Part shown: positions 34,776 through 44,513 of the stretch, piece after piece
Numbering within the stretch: position 1 is the stretch's first letter
Layout: each line of letters begins with the position of its first letter
From: Lachnospiraceae bacterium
GTDB taxonomy: Bacteria > Bacillota > Clostridia > Lachnospirales > Lachnospiraceae
Length of the DNA: 64,000 bases
NCBI GenBank assembly: GCA_024687745.1
Contig: JAILEM010000081.1
Span: forward strand, 1 to 64,000
Reading direction: 5' to 3'
Notes under the pieces: generated by a model
Databases searched by the model: none
The model's input: the letters and a program-made list of their open reading frames with translations, nothing else
What the model was told of the DNA's origin: nothing
Position numbers and translations under genes: made by a program

Positions 34776-36587
34776 ATGAATACGAATGAACGCACGAATA
34801 AGAATTCCTTATACAGAAAATTTATTCTCATGTTTTTCATATTTATAGCAATAGCTATAATCGTGAGCGTTCTTTCCATATATTTCGTTATGAAAAAGCT
34901 TTATAATGACCGTTATACCGAGCTTTTACAGGATATAAACTCAAGCTTTGTAACTCAGATAAATGATGATATCGATGAATTTGTATTCCTTCAGGAGTAT
35001 TTTAAGGAAAACAAGGATAAGCTTGAGATCCCGTTTGAATATCCCGATAACGCCGACGAAGCCTGGGTAGAGTTCTCACGGGCCTTTACCTCCAAATATC
35101 CCGGCAAGGTCTATCCTGCCGATATCGGATTCAATGAGCTTGATGAAGAAACAAAGCTCCTGTTTGCAAGGTACAAATATCTGTACTGGATAAATATATT
35201 TGATAAGATCAAAAAGGATTACGGGCTTGATTACGCATATTATATCTATCCCATAGAGGAGGAGGGATATATGTGCTACATGTTTGACGGTCCCCGTGAG
35301 GAGACGGTTGTGGACGGAAAATCGCTGCTCCTGCTTGGCTATGAAGCCTTTGAGGACAGGGATAAGCACAAAAATATGTGGATAGCCTATGAAACGGGAA
35401 AAGACAGCGGTAAAATGGATGTTTATGACAATGAATACGGTCATGTATATACATATACCACCCCTGTTATATATAATGACGAGGTACTCGGACTGGTCCT
35501 TACCGATGTAAGCTTTAACTATATTTCATCTGAGATCTTCGGGGCTGTTTCAGGTCTGGCTATCGTTCTTATAATCATCCTTGGGATCTTCTCGGTACTT
35601 ATGCTCAATCAGGTAAGATATCTTATAATCTCAAGAATATTAAAGCTGCAGCTCCTGGTTAACCAGTATTCTGCGACAAAGGATGTAGAGATAGCCGATC
35701 TGCTCACAAAGGATTCAGCGCATAATGACGAGATTTCAGCTCTTTCCGAAAGATTTTCGGAAATGATAAGAAAGCTCAAGGACTATATGGACGATCTTCA
35801 GGCAGTGACCGCCGAAAAGGAAAGGATCGGGGCAGAATTAAATATCGCCACGGAGATCCAGGCTTCAATGCTTCCAAGACTGTTTCCCGCATTTCCCGAC
35901 AGGAAGGAATTCACCCTGTATGCGACCATGGATCCTGCCAAGGAGGTCGGCGGTGATTTTTACGATTTCTTTATGATAGACGAAAGTCATATAGCCCTGG
36001 TGATGGCCGATGTCTCGGGAAAGGGTGTCCCCGCTGCACTTTTCATGGCTATCTCAAAGGCACTTATAAAGGACAATGCCCAGCTTAAGAACGATCCTGC
36101 AGAGGTACTTCGAAATGTAAATGAGCAGCTTTGTGAATCAAACGGTGCGGATCTTTTCGTTACTGTCTGGCTCGGTATAGTGGATATCTCTTCGGGAAGG
36201 GTAACCTTCTGCGATGCCGGACATGAATATCCCGTACTTTTGCATTGCGATGGAAGTCATGAGCTTATAAAACCCGCCAAGAAGAAGATGCCTGTAGGAA
36301 CACTCGAGGGAATACAGTACATCAACTCTGAGACAGCAATGAAGCCGGGAGACACTATCTTCCTGTATACGGACGGTGTTCCCGAGGCTACCAATTCCAA
36401 AAATGAGCTTTACGGAATGAACAGGGTAGAATCATTCTTCGAGAACAATGCGATCGACAACCCGGAAGATCTTCTGGCCCTTATAAAGAAGGATGTGAAT
36501 GAATTCGTGGGAGATGCGCCCCAGTTTGATGATATGACAATGCTTGGCTTCAGACTGATAAAGTATTATGAACGATCTGATAAATAA
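34776..36587 (+). CDS. Membrane SpoIIE-type PP2C phosphatase with extracellular sensor
   Basis: A 603-aa protein. Membrane segments at about 17-40 and 258-282 flank an extracellular Cache-like sensor of some 215 residues. A HAMP-like or coiled linker follows, and then the SpoIIE/RsbU phosphatase: ATEIQASMLPRLFP, the metal-site EVGGDFYDFF, MADVSGKGVPAALFMA, FCDAGHEYPV and LYTDGVPEATN. Such enzymes dephosphorylate STAS anti-anti-sigma proteins. No STAS or HATPase partner is in the window, which is odd. The ORF track begins at a TTG; the ATG at 34776 has AGGGG 8 bases upstream. It overlaps the next gene by 20 bases. Confidence 0.9.
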   Translation: MNTNERTNKNSLYRKFILMFFIFIAIAIIVSVLSIYFVMKKLYNDRYTELLQDINSSFVTQINDDIDEFVFLQEYFKENKDKLEIPFEYPDNADEAWVEFSRAFTSKYPGKVYPADIGFNELDEETKLLFARYKYLYWINIFDKIKKDYGLDYAYYIYPIEEEGYMCYMFDGPREETVVDGKSLLLLGYEAFEDRDKHKNMWIAYETGKDSGKMDVYDNEYGHVYTYTTPVIYNDEVLGLVLTDVSFNYISSEIFGAVSGLAIVLIIILGIFSVLMLNQVRYLIISRILKLQLLVNQYSATKDVEIADLLTKDSAHNDEISALSERFSEMIRKLKDYMDDLQAVTAEKERIGAELNIATEIQASMLPRLFPAFPDRKEFTLYATMDPAKEVGGDFYDFFMIDESHIALVMADVSGKGVPAALFMAISKALIKDNAQLKNDPAEVLRNVNEQLCESNGADLFVTVWLGIVDISSGRVTFCDAGHEYPVLLHCDGSHELIKPAKKKMPVGTLEGIQYINSETAMKPGDTIFLYTDGVPEATNSKNELYGMNRVESFFENNAIDNPEDLLALIKKDVNEFVGDAPQFDDMTMLGFRLIKYYERSDK

Positions 36588-38001
36588 ATGCAGACAAAAT
36601 AATAAAAAGATCGATGAGATGATGGGAAAGTCCGGTCTTAGTATCGATGACTGGATAGAACTCGAGGGTAACAGACTAAAATCCAATAAAAAGATCAAAC
36701 CCCTGTATAAAAAGGACGATCTCATCGATATATATGCCCGGTATCTTAATACCAGACTTCCTGAAATAAACGGGGCGAACGCCTGTGATGCCCTTCTTGA
36801 GGGAGCACTTCATACGGCAAACCACTTAGGCGGCCTATACTCTCCCCAGTCCTTTCAGGGCGATCTGTATTTTGGAAGGCTTCTTGATAAGCAGAATAAA
36901 AGCCTTAGCTGCATACCGATACTCTCCTTTGGCTGTGTGCCGATAAACAGCTCTACCTATGCCAGGGGGATCATGGCTCATACAGAATCTGACGCACCGG
37001 TGAGGATACCTCTTTTCTCAAAGAATCCTCCAAACCCCGTTGCCTCACTTCTTGGTCCCTTTGATATAACAGCTGTAAAAAGAGCCGGCGATAAGGGCTA
37101 TAATACTATAAGCAGCTACCTTGTGAGAAAAAGCCTCAGGCGGCTTATAAATGAGGTTTATTCAGGCGACAGAGTTCTTTCCTGCAAAAGCTTCCCGGAT
37201 CAGGTGGCCGTTTTAGCCCATGAGATATACAAAAGACTTCCCGTACTTACTCTTGGGAAAGATTTTTTCCATATAGAGGCAGAGGAGATCTTTTCAGAGC
37301 TCTTTATAAAAGAAGCCTCCTTAAAGGACTCTCTTTTAAATGAGCTTTTCACAAACAGCTCCTTCCTTGATGCCATCAACAGCCTTAAGGATAACGAAGG
37401 AAGAAGGATATCGGAGCTTTTATTCAGAGGCTGTGACAGAGAAAAGCGCTACTTTGTCCTCAATCTTGACACAGATGGAGTTTTAAGGGGTATGGCCCTT
37501 GACGGAAATGCCGAAGAGATACCCTATTCACCGGAAGCTTTAAAGACAATGTTACGGGAAAGGCAGATTCTTCCCGATGTATATCTCTCCTGGTTCATGT
37601 CAGGGTTTTTGAGAGGCTTTACCTGGTATGGGGGTATATTCCAGTCTCTCTACCTTCCAAACTGGCACGAACTGACTCTTAAGGCTCTGGAGGCTTCAGG
37701 CTTTTATGATATTACAGGTTATGGAAGGGACTATGATTTCTCGGGATACATAAGCGGTCCGATATGTATGCTTTTTAAAGGAAATGAGGGGGCGGTCCCC
37801 GCAGGGCCTTTAGAGGCACTTGCAAAGACTCCCTCTGAAGCAGCTTATGAGAACCTTCTTAAAACAGATATGAAAAGTGCCCATGAAATGGGACTCTATG
37901 AATTTTATAATGATCTTATCCCCTCAAGGGATAAGAATGCTGACTGGTTCAGAACAATATCTTCTTATGAAAAGGAGCATCACGAAAGAAATGTGTTGTA
38001 G
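36568..38001 (+). CDS. Unrecognised 477-aa cytoplasmic protein
   Basis: I do not recognise this family. It has no membrane segment or signal peptide. Conserved-looking segments are HTANHLGGLYSPQSFQGDLY (residues about 85-105), SFGCVPINSSTYARGIM, LLGPFDITAVKRAG and, near the C-terminus, LSWFMSGFLRGFTWYGGIFQ. These clustered His, Asn, Cys and Tyr positions suggest an enzyme. The gene overlaps the SpoIIE gene by 20 bases and the lipoprotein gene by 11, so it is tightly coupled in the operon. There is no good ribosome binding site, which fits translational coupling. A role in making or modifying the small molecule handled by the racemase-like protein and transporter is a guess. Confidence 0.8.
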   Translation: MNDLINKCRQNNKKIDEMMGKSGLSIDDWIELEGNRLKSNKKIKPLYKKDDLIDIYARYLNTRLPEINGANACDALLEGALHTANHLGGLYSPQSFQGDLYFGRLLDKQNKSLSCIPILSFGCVPINSSTYARGIMAHTESDAPVRIPLFSKNPPNPVASLLGPFDITAVKRAGDKGYNTISSYLVRKSLRRLINEVYSGDRVLSCKSFPDQVAVLAHEIYKRLPVLTLGKDFFHIEAEEIFSELFIKEASLKDSLLNELFTNSSFLDAINSLKDNEGRRISELLFRGCDREKRYFVLNLDTDGVLRGMALDGNAEEIPYSPEALKTMLRERQILPDVYLSWFMSGFLRGFTWYGGIFQSLYLPNWHELTLKALEASGFYDITGYGRDYDFSGYISGPICMLFKGNEGAVPAGPLEALAKTPSEAAYENLLKTDMKSAHEMGLYEFYNDLIPSRDKNADWFRTISSYEKEHHERNVL

Positions 38002-39157
38002 AAAAAAAAGTCTTTTTTCTCTGGTCCTTATAATGACTCTTCTGACTCTCCTGCTCTCCGGATGCAGCAAAAGAGAGATAACCCAGATCGATATCATCAA
38101 GCAGGATCATGACTTTGATCTTACTCCCTGCAGGCGTGCCGACGGAGAACCCTTCAGGATAGGCTTCATGGATCTTGGTCCCCCGATCGAGAGCTCTTAT
38201 CTGTGCCTTAAGGGCTTTGCAGAGGGAATGCAGTCAATCGGTTATATTGACAGCTCCGTGAATCTGCAAAAGGCTCCGGAGGACTTCTTTGAGTTTTATG
38301 ATTTTCTTATAAACTCAGACCTCGGCGATTATATCGAATTCGAACCCGAACCCTATATGATAGATGTGGAAGGTAACGAAGAGATAGGAAAGCTTATTAA
38401 GGAAAAGGCAGAGTCGGGAGAGCTCGATGTCATAGTGGCTACCGGAACGGATCCCGGTCTCTTTCTTAAAAGCCTTGATCTTCCCATACCTTTCCTTGTC
38501 TGCCTTGCTACAGATCCCGTGGCATCGGGAATAATCAGATCCGCCGAGGATACGGGCGATGAGGATATATGGGCGCTTGTGGAACCCAATCCTTACGGAA
38601 GGCAGTTCGAAGGTTATCAGTCCATGCTTGATATAAAGAAGATATGCTTTGTCTTTATTGATGAATATGATCTTATAGCCGGTAATTCCGAATACAGAAA
38701 GAAAGCGGAAGAATTGAACGTTGACTATGATGAGATAACCTTCAGCGAAGAAGAAACCTACGCTCCTGACTTTGATGATAAGCTCCTTCAGGCTCTTAAG
38801 GATCATGATATGTCAGGATGCGATGCGGTTCTCTTTGCCTACGGGACCATGAACGATGAAAATGCGCCGGAAATCTCCAAGTATTTGGCATCTATAGGTG
38901 TGCCCTCCCTTATAAGCGACGGTGACTCCATTTCCAAGAACGGAGGCATGATGTGTCTTTCATGTTTTGACTATGAGAGCTACGGGGAATATGCATCCAT
39001 GGTCGTAAGTAATATATTCCATGGCAAAAAGGCCGGGGACCAGCCCTGCACCTTTAACAGCTCGCCCCACATAGTGATGAACCTAAGCTGTGCCGAAGAA
39101 ACAGGCTTTGATATCACCTTCAGTCTTCTAAACAGCGTGGACAGATTATACCGCTGA
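37991..39157 (+). CDS. Substrate-binding lipoprotein (ABC_sub_bind/TrpX-like)
   Basis: A 388-aa lipoprotein. The start was moved from 37877 to the ATG at 37991, with AAGGAG 13 bases upstream, because this yields a signal peptide with lipobox LLLSGC and only an 11-base overlap with the upstream gene. The mature part resembles periplasmic-binding-protein type I folds: RIGFMDLGPPIESSYLCLKG, VIVATGTDPGLFLKS, FLVCLATDPVASGI and a C-terminal YGTMNDENAPEISK. No ABC permease or ATPase is nearby, so it may present a ligand to the sensor domains of the flanking membrane proteins rather than to an importer. Confidence 0.8.
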   Translation: MCCRKKSLFSLVLIMTLLTLLLSGCSKREITQIDIIKQDHDFDLTPCRRADGEPFRIGFMDLGPPIESSYLCLKGFAEGMQSIGYIDSSVNLQKAPEDFFEFYDFLINSDLGDYIEFEPEPYMIDVEGNEEIGKLIKEKAESGELDVIVATGTDPGLFLKSLDLPIPFLVCLATDPVASGIIRSAEDTGDEDIWALVEPNPYGRQFEGYQSMLDIKKICFVFIDEYDLIAGNSEYRKKAEELNVDYDEITFSEEETYAPDFDDKLLQALKDHDMSGCDAVLFAYGTMNDENAPEISKYLASIGVPSLISDGDSISKNGGMMCLSCFDYESYGEYASMVVSNIFHGKKAGDQPCTFNSSPHIVMNLSCAEETGFDITFSLLNSVDRLYR

Positions 39158-39235
39158 TCAGTTATACAAAACGCAGACAGTTCTTAATATGACTCAGTCT
39201 TTCAAAAAGGAGAGACAGACCGGACAGGTAAAAAA

Positions 39236-41470
39236 ATGAAAAATTTTTTCCACAAATACTATGTACTTTTTATAATAACTCTTATATCGGCTGCAGGTTT
39301 ATGTGCCTTAAGCTTTCTTACGATCCTTGATTATTCTTTTGATAATGAGGAACAGCTCATAGCAACCTGCAACGAGGGGCTGATAGAGGAGATAGAGACC
39401 TCTATCCGTTCAGGAAAGACTCTTTCGAACTATTATGGGATATCCGATGTTCTGAAGCGTGCAGGTGACCTTCTCAGTAAGGGGAGCATCCTTGTCATTG
39501 AGAATGATAATAACAGACCCGTAGCTTCCAATACGGATCTTCAGAGTTTTTCGATAGATTCCGAAAAGTATGGAGTTGTAGAACAGGAGATACTTGATAA
39601 AGGCGAAAATACCATCGGAACTCTTTTTACTTATTACGATAAGGACCTTGTAAGGCAGAGTATTTCTCATGTCTTTATCGTTTCCGTTATCGGAAGCCTT
39701 ATAATCTTTCTTCTTATAATCATAGCCTGTTATTTCTTTTACCTTAAGAATACCGACTCAGATACGGGACTGATCATCAGGGTCATCATGGTAGGGATAA
39801 TCATCCAGGGTATATTCCTTACCGTTAATTATTCTCCGGAATTTGAAAAGGCGGCAGAAAGAAGCGTGGAAAATGTGGCTTCCTATATCAATTCATCCCT
39901 TACCTCGATCCTTGATAAGGGAGTATCGATAGATGAGATATCCGATCTTGAGGACTATCTGAAAACAAAGCAGGAGGAGAACTCCTCGATAAAAAGTATC
40001 TCCCTGTCCAATACTATCCCATCGGAAAGTGCGGATAAGGTGATAGTATCCGAGTTGGAAATGACCGGTTCGAATCTGTTACTTGTATATAACATTTCCC
40101 AGAGCTACGTACGAAGAAATGTCTTAAGCATGGTACTTATGTTTGTTGCAACTATAGTACTTGCTGTGATCGTCATGAAGGAATCTCTTTCTCTTTCGGA
40201 GATCATAGAATTCAGAAAGAGCAAAAGCTTTAACAAGCCCGAAAAGGAACAGTTTGATGATGTTGCAAAGGTCATAAGATATGGAAATTTCCTTTCCGTG
40301 ACCTTTGATTATATGTGTCTTTCCTTCTCTGCCCTGCAGATAAAGGAATGGAACCGGGGTATCTTTTCAATGTCACCCCAGGCTTCTGCAGCTCTCTCTA
40401 TTTCAATCTGTTCTATGGCTGATCTCATAGGTATGATGGCAATGCCCTCCATAGGAAAGAAATTGAAGGGAAAGCACATAATGACTGTCTCGGCGGTCAT
40501 ACTTGTCATTTCAAATGCTCTCTGCTTTATGACAACATCTCCTCTTATCATCGTAATAATGAGATTTTTCTCGGGTCTTGCAACAGCAGGGATAAAACAG
40601 AGCAGAAACTATGTCATATCCCAGGGTTACTCATCCGAAAGTGAAAGAAATGCAAACTTAAATGCAAGCAATACCGGTGTTATAGGCGGTATACTCTGCG
40701 GTATGGGCCTTGGCGGTGTGGTCGCGGGCGTGTTTGGTTATCAGACAACCTTCTTAGTAAGCTGTATAGGCTACATCCTTTATCTGATCTTTGAATTCTT
40801 CTGTGTACCCTGGAAGCTTTTATCCGAAAACAACCCTGATTCCATCATAGAAAGGGAAAGCGGTAACCTTATAAAGAGAGTAATCAACATCTTCTCATCC
40901 ATGAGCGTGTGGAAGGCGATATTACTGATGATAGTACCCCAGTACTTCCTTCTTATGGTAATAGTCTGTCTCATACCCGGACGTATCCAGTCCCTCTCCC
41001 TTCCGGGAGTTGTACTCACCTATGCCAATCTCCTAAACGGTATAACAGGACTTTACATAGGCGAACTGGCATATAAAAAGCTCATAACGAAGTTAAAAAG
41101 TGATGTCAAAGCCGAATCCCTCGTTCTCATAACAGGAGCGGTATCGATGATAATATTGGACATACCCTTTATTCCCTCGGCAATAATGCTCATCTCTGCT
41201 ATCCTCTCAGGATTGGTCGACGGCATGGGAACACCTATCTCTACCGACATCTTTATGGGTAACATGGTAATAATGGAAAACCTGAGCGACACGGAAACCC
41301 TTATGATCTACTCGGTTATAGGAAGTGCCGTCATGTCCGTCGCTCCCTTCATACTTGAGTTCTGTGAAAAGAGCAGGATCGGTATGCTGATATGCAGTAT
41401 TTTAATAGCGGCAGCTGCGATAATGTTAGTAAAGATAAGAAGACCGGGAAGAAAGCCCGTCAAAAAATGA
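39236..41470 (+). CDS. MFS transporter fused to an N-terminal extracellular sensor region
   Basis: A 744-aa membrane protein. Residues 1-170 have a membrane segment at about 9-31, an extracellular stretch, and another segment at about 143-168. A second unit (about 180-320) repeats this layout with VGIIIQGIFLTV and VLMFVATIVLAVIV. From residue 350 on there is a 12-helix major-facilitator domain with SFSALQIKEWNRG, MRFFSGLATAGIKQSRNY and GLGGVVAGVFGYQT. An extended sensor in front of an MFS is unusual and suggests ligand-regulated export or a transceptor. It is last in the operon, which ends at the terminator at 41533-41570. Confidence 0.8.
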   Translation: MKNFFHKYYVLFIITLISAAGLCALSFLTILDYSFDNEEQLIATCNEGLIEEIETSIRSGKTLSNYYGISDVLKRAGDLLSKGSILVIENDNNRPVASNTDLQSFSIDSEKYGVVEQEILDKGENTIGTLFTYYDKDLVRQSISHVFIVSVIGSLIIFLLIIIACYFFYLKNTDSDTGLIIRVIMVGIIIQGIFLTVNYSPEFEKAAERSVENVASYINSSLTSILDKGVSIDEISDLEDYLKTKQEENSSIKSISLSNTIPSESADKVIVSELEMTGSNLLLVYNISQSYVRRNVLSMVLMFVATIVLAVIVMKESLSLSEIIEFRKSKSFNKPEKEQFDDVAKVIRYGNFLSVTFDYMCLSFSALQIKEWNRGIFSMSPQASAALSISICSMADLIGMMAMPSIGKKLKGKHIMTVSAVILVISNALCFMTTSPLIIVIMRFFSGLATAGIKQSRNYVISQGYSSESERNANLNASNTGVIGGILCGMGLGGVVAGVFGYQTTFLVSCIGYILYLIFEFFCVPWKLLSENNPDSIIERESGNLIKRVINIFSSMSVWKAILLMIVPQYFLLMVIVCLIPGRIQSLSLPGVVLTYANLLNGITGLYIGELAYKKLITKLKSDVKAESLVLITGAVSMIILDIPFIPSAIMLISAILSGLVDGMGTPISTDIFMGNMVIMENLSDTETLMIYSVIGSAVMSVAPFILEFCEKSRIGMLICSILIAAAAIMLVKIRRPGRKPVKK

Positions 41471-41532
41471 GAACCATGACAATTTAACAGATCAGCAGCC
41501 ACTCTGTCTACAGGCATTTTGATAACATCATT

Positions 41533-41570
41533 AAAAATACTCCGGCTTATTCAGGTCGGAGTATTTTTTT
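41533..41570. terminator. Bidirectional terminator between the MFS gene and the antiporter gene
   Basis: AAAAATACTCCG and CGGAGTATTTTTTT form a 12-bp stem around a 12-base loop, with A and T tracts on either side. It separates two converging genes and should serve both. Confidence 0.85.
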
Positions 41571-42889
41571 CAGGAGAGTGAATCAACCCGGATCGATATT
41601 ATCACAAAGATCAGAAGTATAAAAGGATAGATAAGAAAGGGGATCAGCGACACACTTGCAATCTTAGCTATATTTGCTGCCACAAGAAGCTGTGCGCCAT
41701 ATGGTATTATCCCCTGCATGATGCAGGAAGCTGTATCCAAAAGCGAAGCTGTCTTCTTTGGATCGACATCATACTCCTCTGTTATATCCCTTGCGATCGG
41801 AGCCGCAATAACAATGGCCACCGTGTTATTTGCTGTGGCAACGTCCATAAAAGCAGTCAGAAAAGCAATCCCGTACATCCCTCCGCGTTTACTGTCGGCC
41901 TTCTTCCTTATAACAGAGAGAATAGCTTCAAATCCTCCGTTTTCCCTTATCATTGATGCGATAGATGCAACAAGGATGGTCACTATCATAGTCTCAAACA
42001 TACCGCTTATCCCTGATCCCATGGATTTTAATGAGGATACATAGGTAAGTGACCCGGTTATAGCTCCCGAAATAACAAAGAGCACTATCCCCACCGGCAG
42101 TACCAGAAAAACGTTTATTCCGATTATTGACATGATAAGGACTATAAAGTATGGAAGAGCCTGGATGATATTATACTCAAATACTCCGATCGTAACATCC
42201 CGTCCTATAAATGCATAGCACACAAGGATCACAAGTGTGATAAGTGCCGAAGGAAGTGCAACCTTAATATTTGTCCTGAATTTATCCTTCATTCCAACGC
42301 CCTGTGTCTTGGTGGCCGCTATGGTTGTGTCCGATATAAAGGACAGATTATCCCCGAACATGGCCCCGCCGACAATGATCCCCACACAGAGCGCAAGCGG
42401 CATTCCTCCGTTTTCGGAAACCTTACAGGCTATGGGAGTCAGTACGGAGATAGTTCCGACACTTGTTCCCATCGCCATCGATATAAGACAGGCTATTATA
42501 AAGAGTCCCGGTATGGCAAACCTGCCCGGTATCGTGTTTAAGAGCATGTTTGCCGTACTTGAGGCTCCACCGGCCTCCGATGCTATCCCGCTGAAGGCCC
42601 CGGCAAGGATGAAAATGAACAGCATCGTAACGATATTGTCATCTCCTATCCCAATGGCGCATATATGTATCTTTTCATCAAAGGAAATACTTCTGTTCTG
42701 TAAAAAAGCAACTATCAGAGATATGGAAAATGCAAGTACGACCGACACAACATAAAAGCCCATCTGCCCTTCTGTGGGATTTATATATTCAAAGAATATA
42801 CCGTTTCCGAGGTAGAGTGCCAAAAACACAGCGATCGGTAAAAGTGCCTTAAAGTTTGGCTGTTTCTTTGAAGCATTAGCCTGGTCCAT
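41570..42889 (-). CDS. NhaC-type Na+/H+ antiporter
   Basis: A 439-aa membrane protein with about eleven hydrophobic segments. Motifs are GTSVGTISVLTPIACKVSEN, GGAMFGDNLSFISDTTIAAT and FMDVATANNTVAIVIAAPIA, which match the NhaC/ArsB-related antiporter family. Members exchange protons for sodium or for organic acids (malate/lactate), so the ion is not certain. It has AAGGAAG before the ATG and lies 69 bases after the beta-helix lipoprotein gene. Confidence 0.88.
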   Translation of the reverse strand: MDQANASKKQPNFKALLPIAVFLALYLGNGIFFEYINPTEGQMGFYVVSVVLAFSISLIVAFLQNRSISFDEKIHICAIGIGDDNIVTMLFIFILAGAFSGIASEAGGASSTANMLLNTIPGRFAIPGLFIIACLISMAMGTSVGTISVLTPIACKVSENGGMPLALCVGIIVGGAMFGDNLSFISDTTIAATKTQGVGMKDKFRTNIKVALPSALITLVILVCYAFIGRDVTIGVFEYNIIQALPYFIVLIMSIIGINVFLVLPVGIVLFVISGAITGSLTYVSSLKSMGSGISGMFETMIVTILVASIASMIRENGGFEAILSVIRKKADSKRGGMYGIAFLTAFMDVATANNTVAIVIAAPIARDITEEYDVDPKKTASLLDTASCIMQGIIPYGAQLLVAANIAKIASVSLIPFLIYPFILLIFVIISIRVDSLS

Positions 42890-42958
42890 CTTCCTTTTCC
42901 TTCCTCTTTTACCTTTTTCTATGCCTTATGCAAGGCACTGATCCTTCTGCCTTCCGGA

Positions 42959-44485
42959 TCAGAAGTCTTCCTTCTCTCTGTCCTTCTTAACGGCCTCATC
43001 TATCTTACAGCCGTCAAGATTTACCTCCATATTTGAAAACTCATCATAGCTGTTTCCGGTGATCGTACAGTTCTTAAAGGTCACATGTGAATATTCATCA
43101 AGATCAACAAAGGGCTCATTATCCCATTCCACTCTGTTGTTCTTAATGGTACAGTCGGTAAAGGTTACGTCATATCCGCTCCTTAATGTTATCATTGACA
43201 TATCACTGCTGTCTCTCATGGTACAGTCCTTAAATCTTACCGTACCAACCTCGCTCAGATATACAAGACCGTATGTACATTCATAAATATCCGTTTTATC
43301 AACATTCATGTCATAAACATTAAAGGCTTCAATGCCGTATGTGCCGCAGCCGTATAACTTACAGGAATCTATTTCGATGCCTGAAATACCGCTTAAATAT
43401 ACAACGCTTCCGCTGCAGTATCCGGGTTCAATGGCATGCCCCGCTGTAATACCCTTTAAGGTAATGTTTCCGCAGTTTTCAAGATCAAGTACCGGCTCAT
43501 AGGGATCCTCTATGCATATTAAAACATCGGCCCCCTCCTTTGCCTCGATACTGAGATTATAAATATTGGATATAGCATAAGTGCTAAAGCCTCTGCTTAC
43601 ATATGTATTTTTGATCTCAGAGGGCAGGATATCCGAAAAATTGTATTCACCCTCTTCAAGTATTATCCTGCGGTTATTCCTGACACTGTTTAAAAGCTCT
43701 GCTGCATCGGATACCGTAACCGTATCAAAATACCTTAGCTCCTCAGGATCCTCAAGTCTCGGTGAATCTTCCCTTAAATAATAATTTACCGTGACCGACC
43801 TCATCCGTTCACTGTAATCATCACCCTCAGTGGAATATTCCTCGGATTCTATGAGCATATCGTCTTCACTTAAGCTTATCCTTCTTATCACAGAAGCTTC
43901 ATCATTAAACGGATCTTCAAATTCGGCACACCATTCAGTGTTGGGGCTGTCGGAAAACGCTGCCTCTTCTTTATAATCAAGCTTACAACCGTATATCATT
44001 CTTTCGGATTCCGAGCCTGTAAATCTGTAATCGACCTTGTATGTCCCGTCTTCCTCGGTTACCCTTATCTTTGATTCCGGAGCATATTCATCGTTACACA
44101 TGATGCTTGAATTGATAATGGTACCATCCGCATATTCCGCCATGTAATTTGAGCAGATAAATACCCAGTTATCTACTAATCCGTCCATGTTACCGGACAT
44201 ATCATCATTATCAGGATCACTGTTTTTGCTCTCTGCTTTATCAGTATCATCCTTTGATCCTTTTTCGTCTGCGGCATTATCTGCATCCTTCTTATCCGCA
44301 CTCTCTGCTTTATCAGCCTCTGCAGCTTTACTCTCTGCTCCCTCTGCCTTCCCTGCTTCTACCTCCTGTGCTTCTTGCTCCTGTTTGGCAGATGTATCTG
44401 CATCTGCTGATTTCTTACCGCATCCTGCAAGCAGCGCTGAACTGATCGCAGCGACCATTAAAATTACCAGAAAATTCTTCTTCAT
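42959..44485 (-). CDS. Secreted lipoprotein with right-handed beta-helix
   Basis: A 508-aa lipoprotein: signal peptide MKKNFLVILMVAAISSALLAGC, then about 80 residues of Ala/Glu/Lys/Asp low complexity as a spacer. A domain of about 160 residues follows (DNWVFICSNYMAEYADGTII). The C-terminal half has parallel beta-helix repeats of about 22 residues (LENCGNITLKGITAGHAIEP, IDSCKLYGCGTYGIEA, FKDCTMRDSSDMSMITLRSG). Such folds occur in polysaccharide lyases and surface adhesins; catalytic residues cannot be named. It is behind a structured leader. Confidence 0.82.
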   Translation of the reverse strand: MKKNFLVILMVAAISSALLAGCGKKSADADTSAKQEQEAQEVEAGKAEGAESKAAEADKAESADKKDADNAADEKGSKDDTDKAESKNSDPDNDDMSGNMDGLVDNWVFICSNYMAEYADGTIINSSIMCNDEYAPESKIRVTEEDGTYKVDYRFTGSESERMIYGCKLDYKEEAAFSDSPNTEWCAEFEDPFNDEASVIRRISLSEDDMLIESEEYSTEGDDYSERMRSVTVNYYLREDSPRLEDPEELRYFDTVTVSDAAELLNSVRNNRRIILEEGEYNFSDILPSEIKNTYVSRGFSTYAISNIYNLSIEAKEGADVLICIEDPYEPVLDLENCGNITLKGITAGHAIEPGYCSGSVVYLSGISGIEIDSCKLYGCGTYGIEAFNVYDMNVDKTDIYECTYGLVYLSEVGTVRFKDCTMRDSSDMSMITLRSGYDVTFTDCTIKNNRVEWDNEPFVDLDEYSHVTFKNCTITGNSYDEFSNMEVNLDGCKIDEAVKKDREKEDF

Positions 44486-44513
44486 CTCATCACTCCCTGT
44501 ATTTATTAGATAA

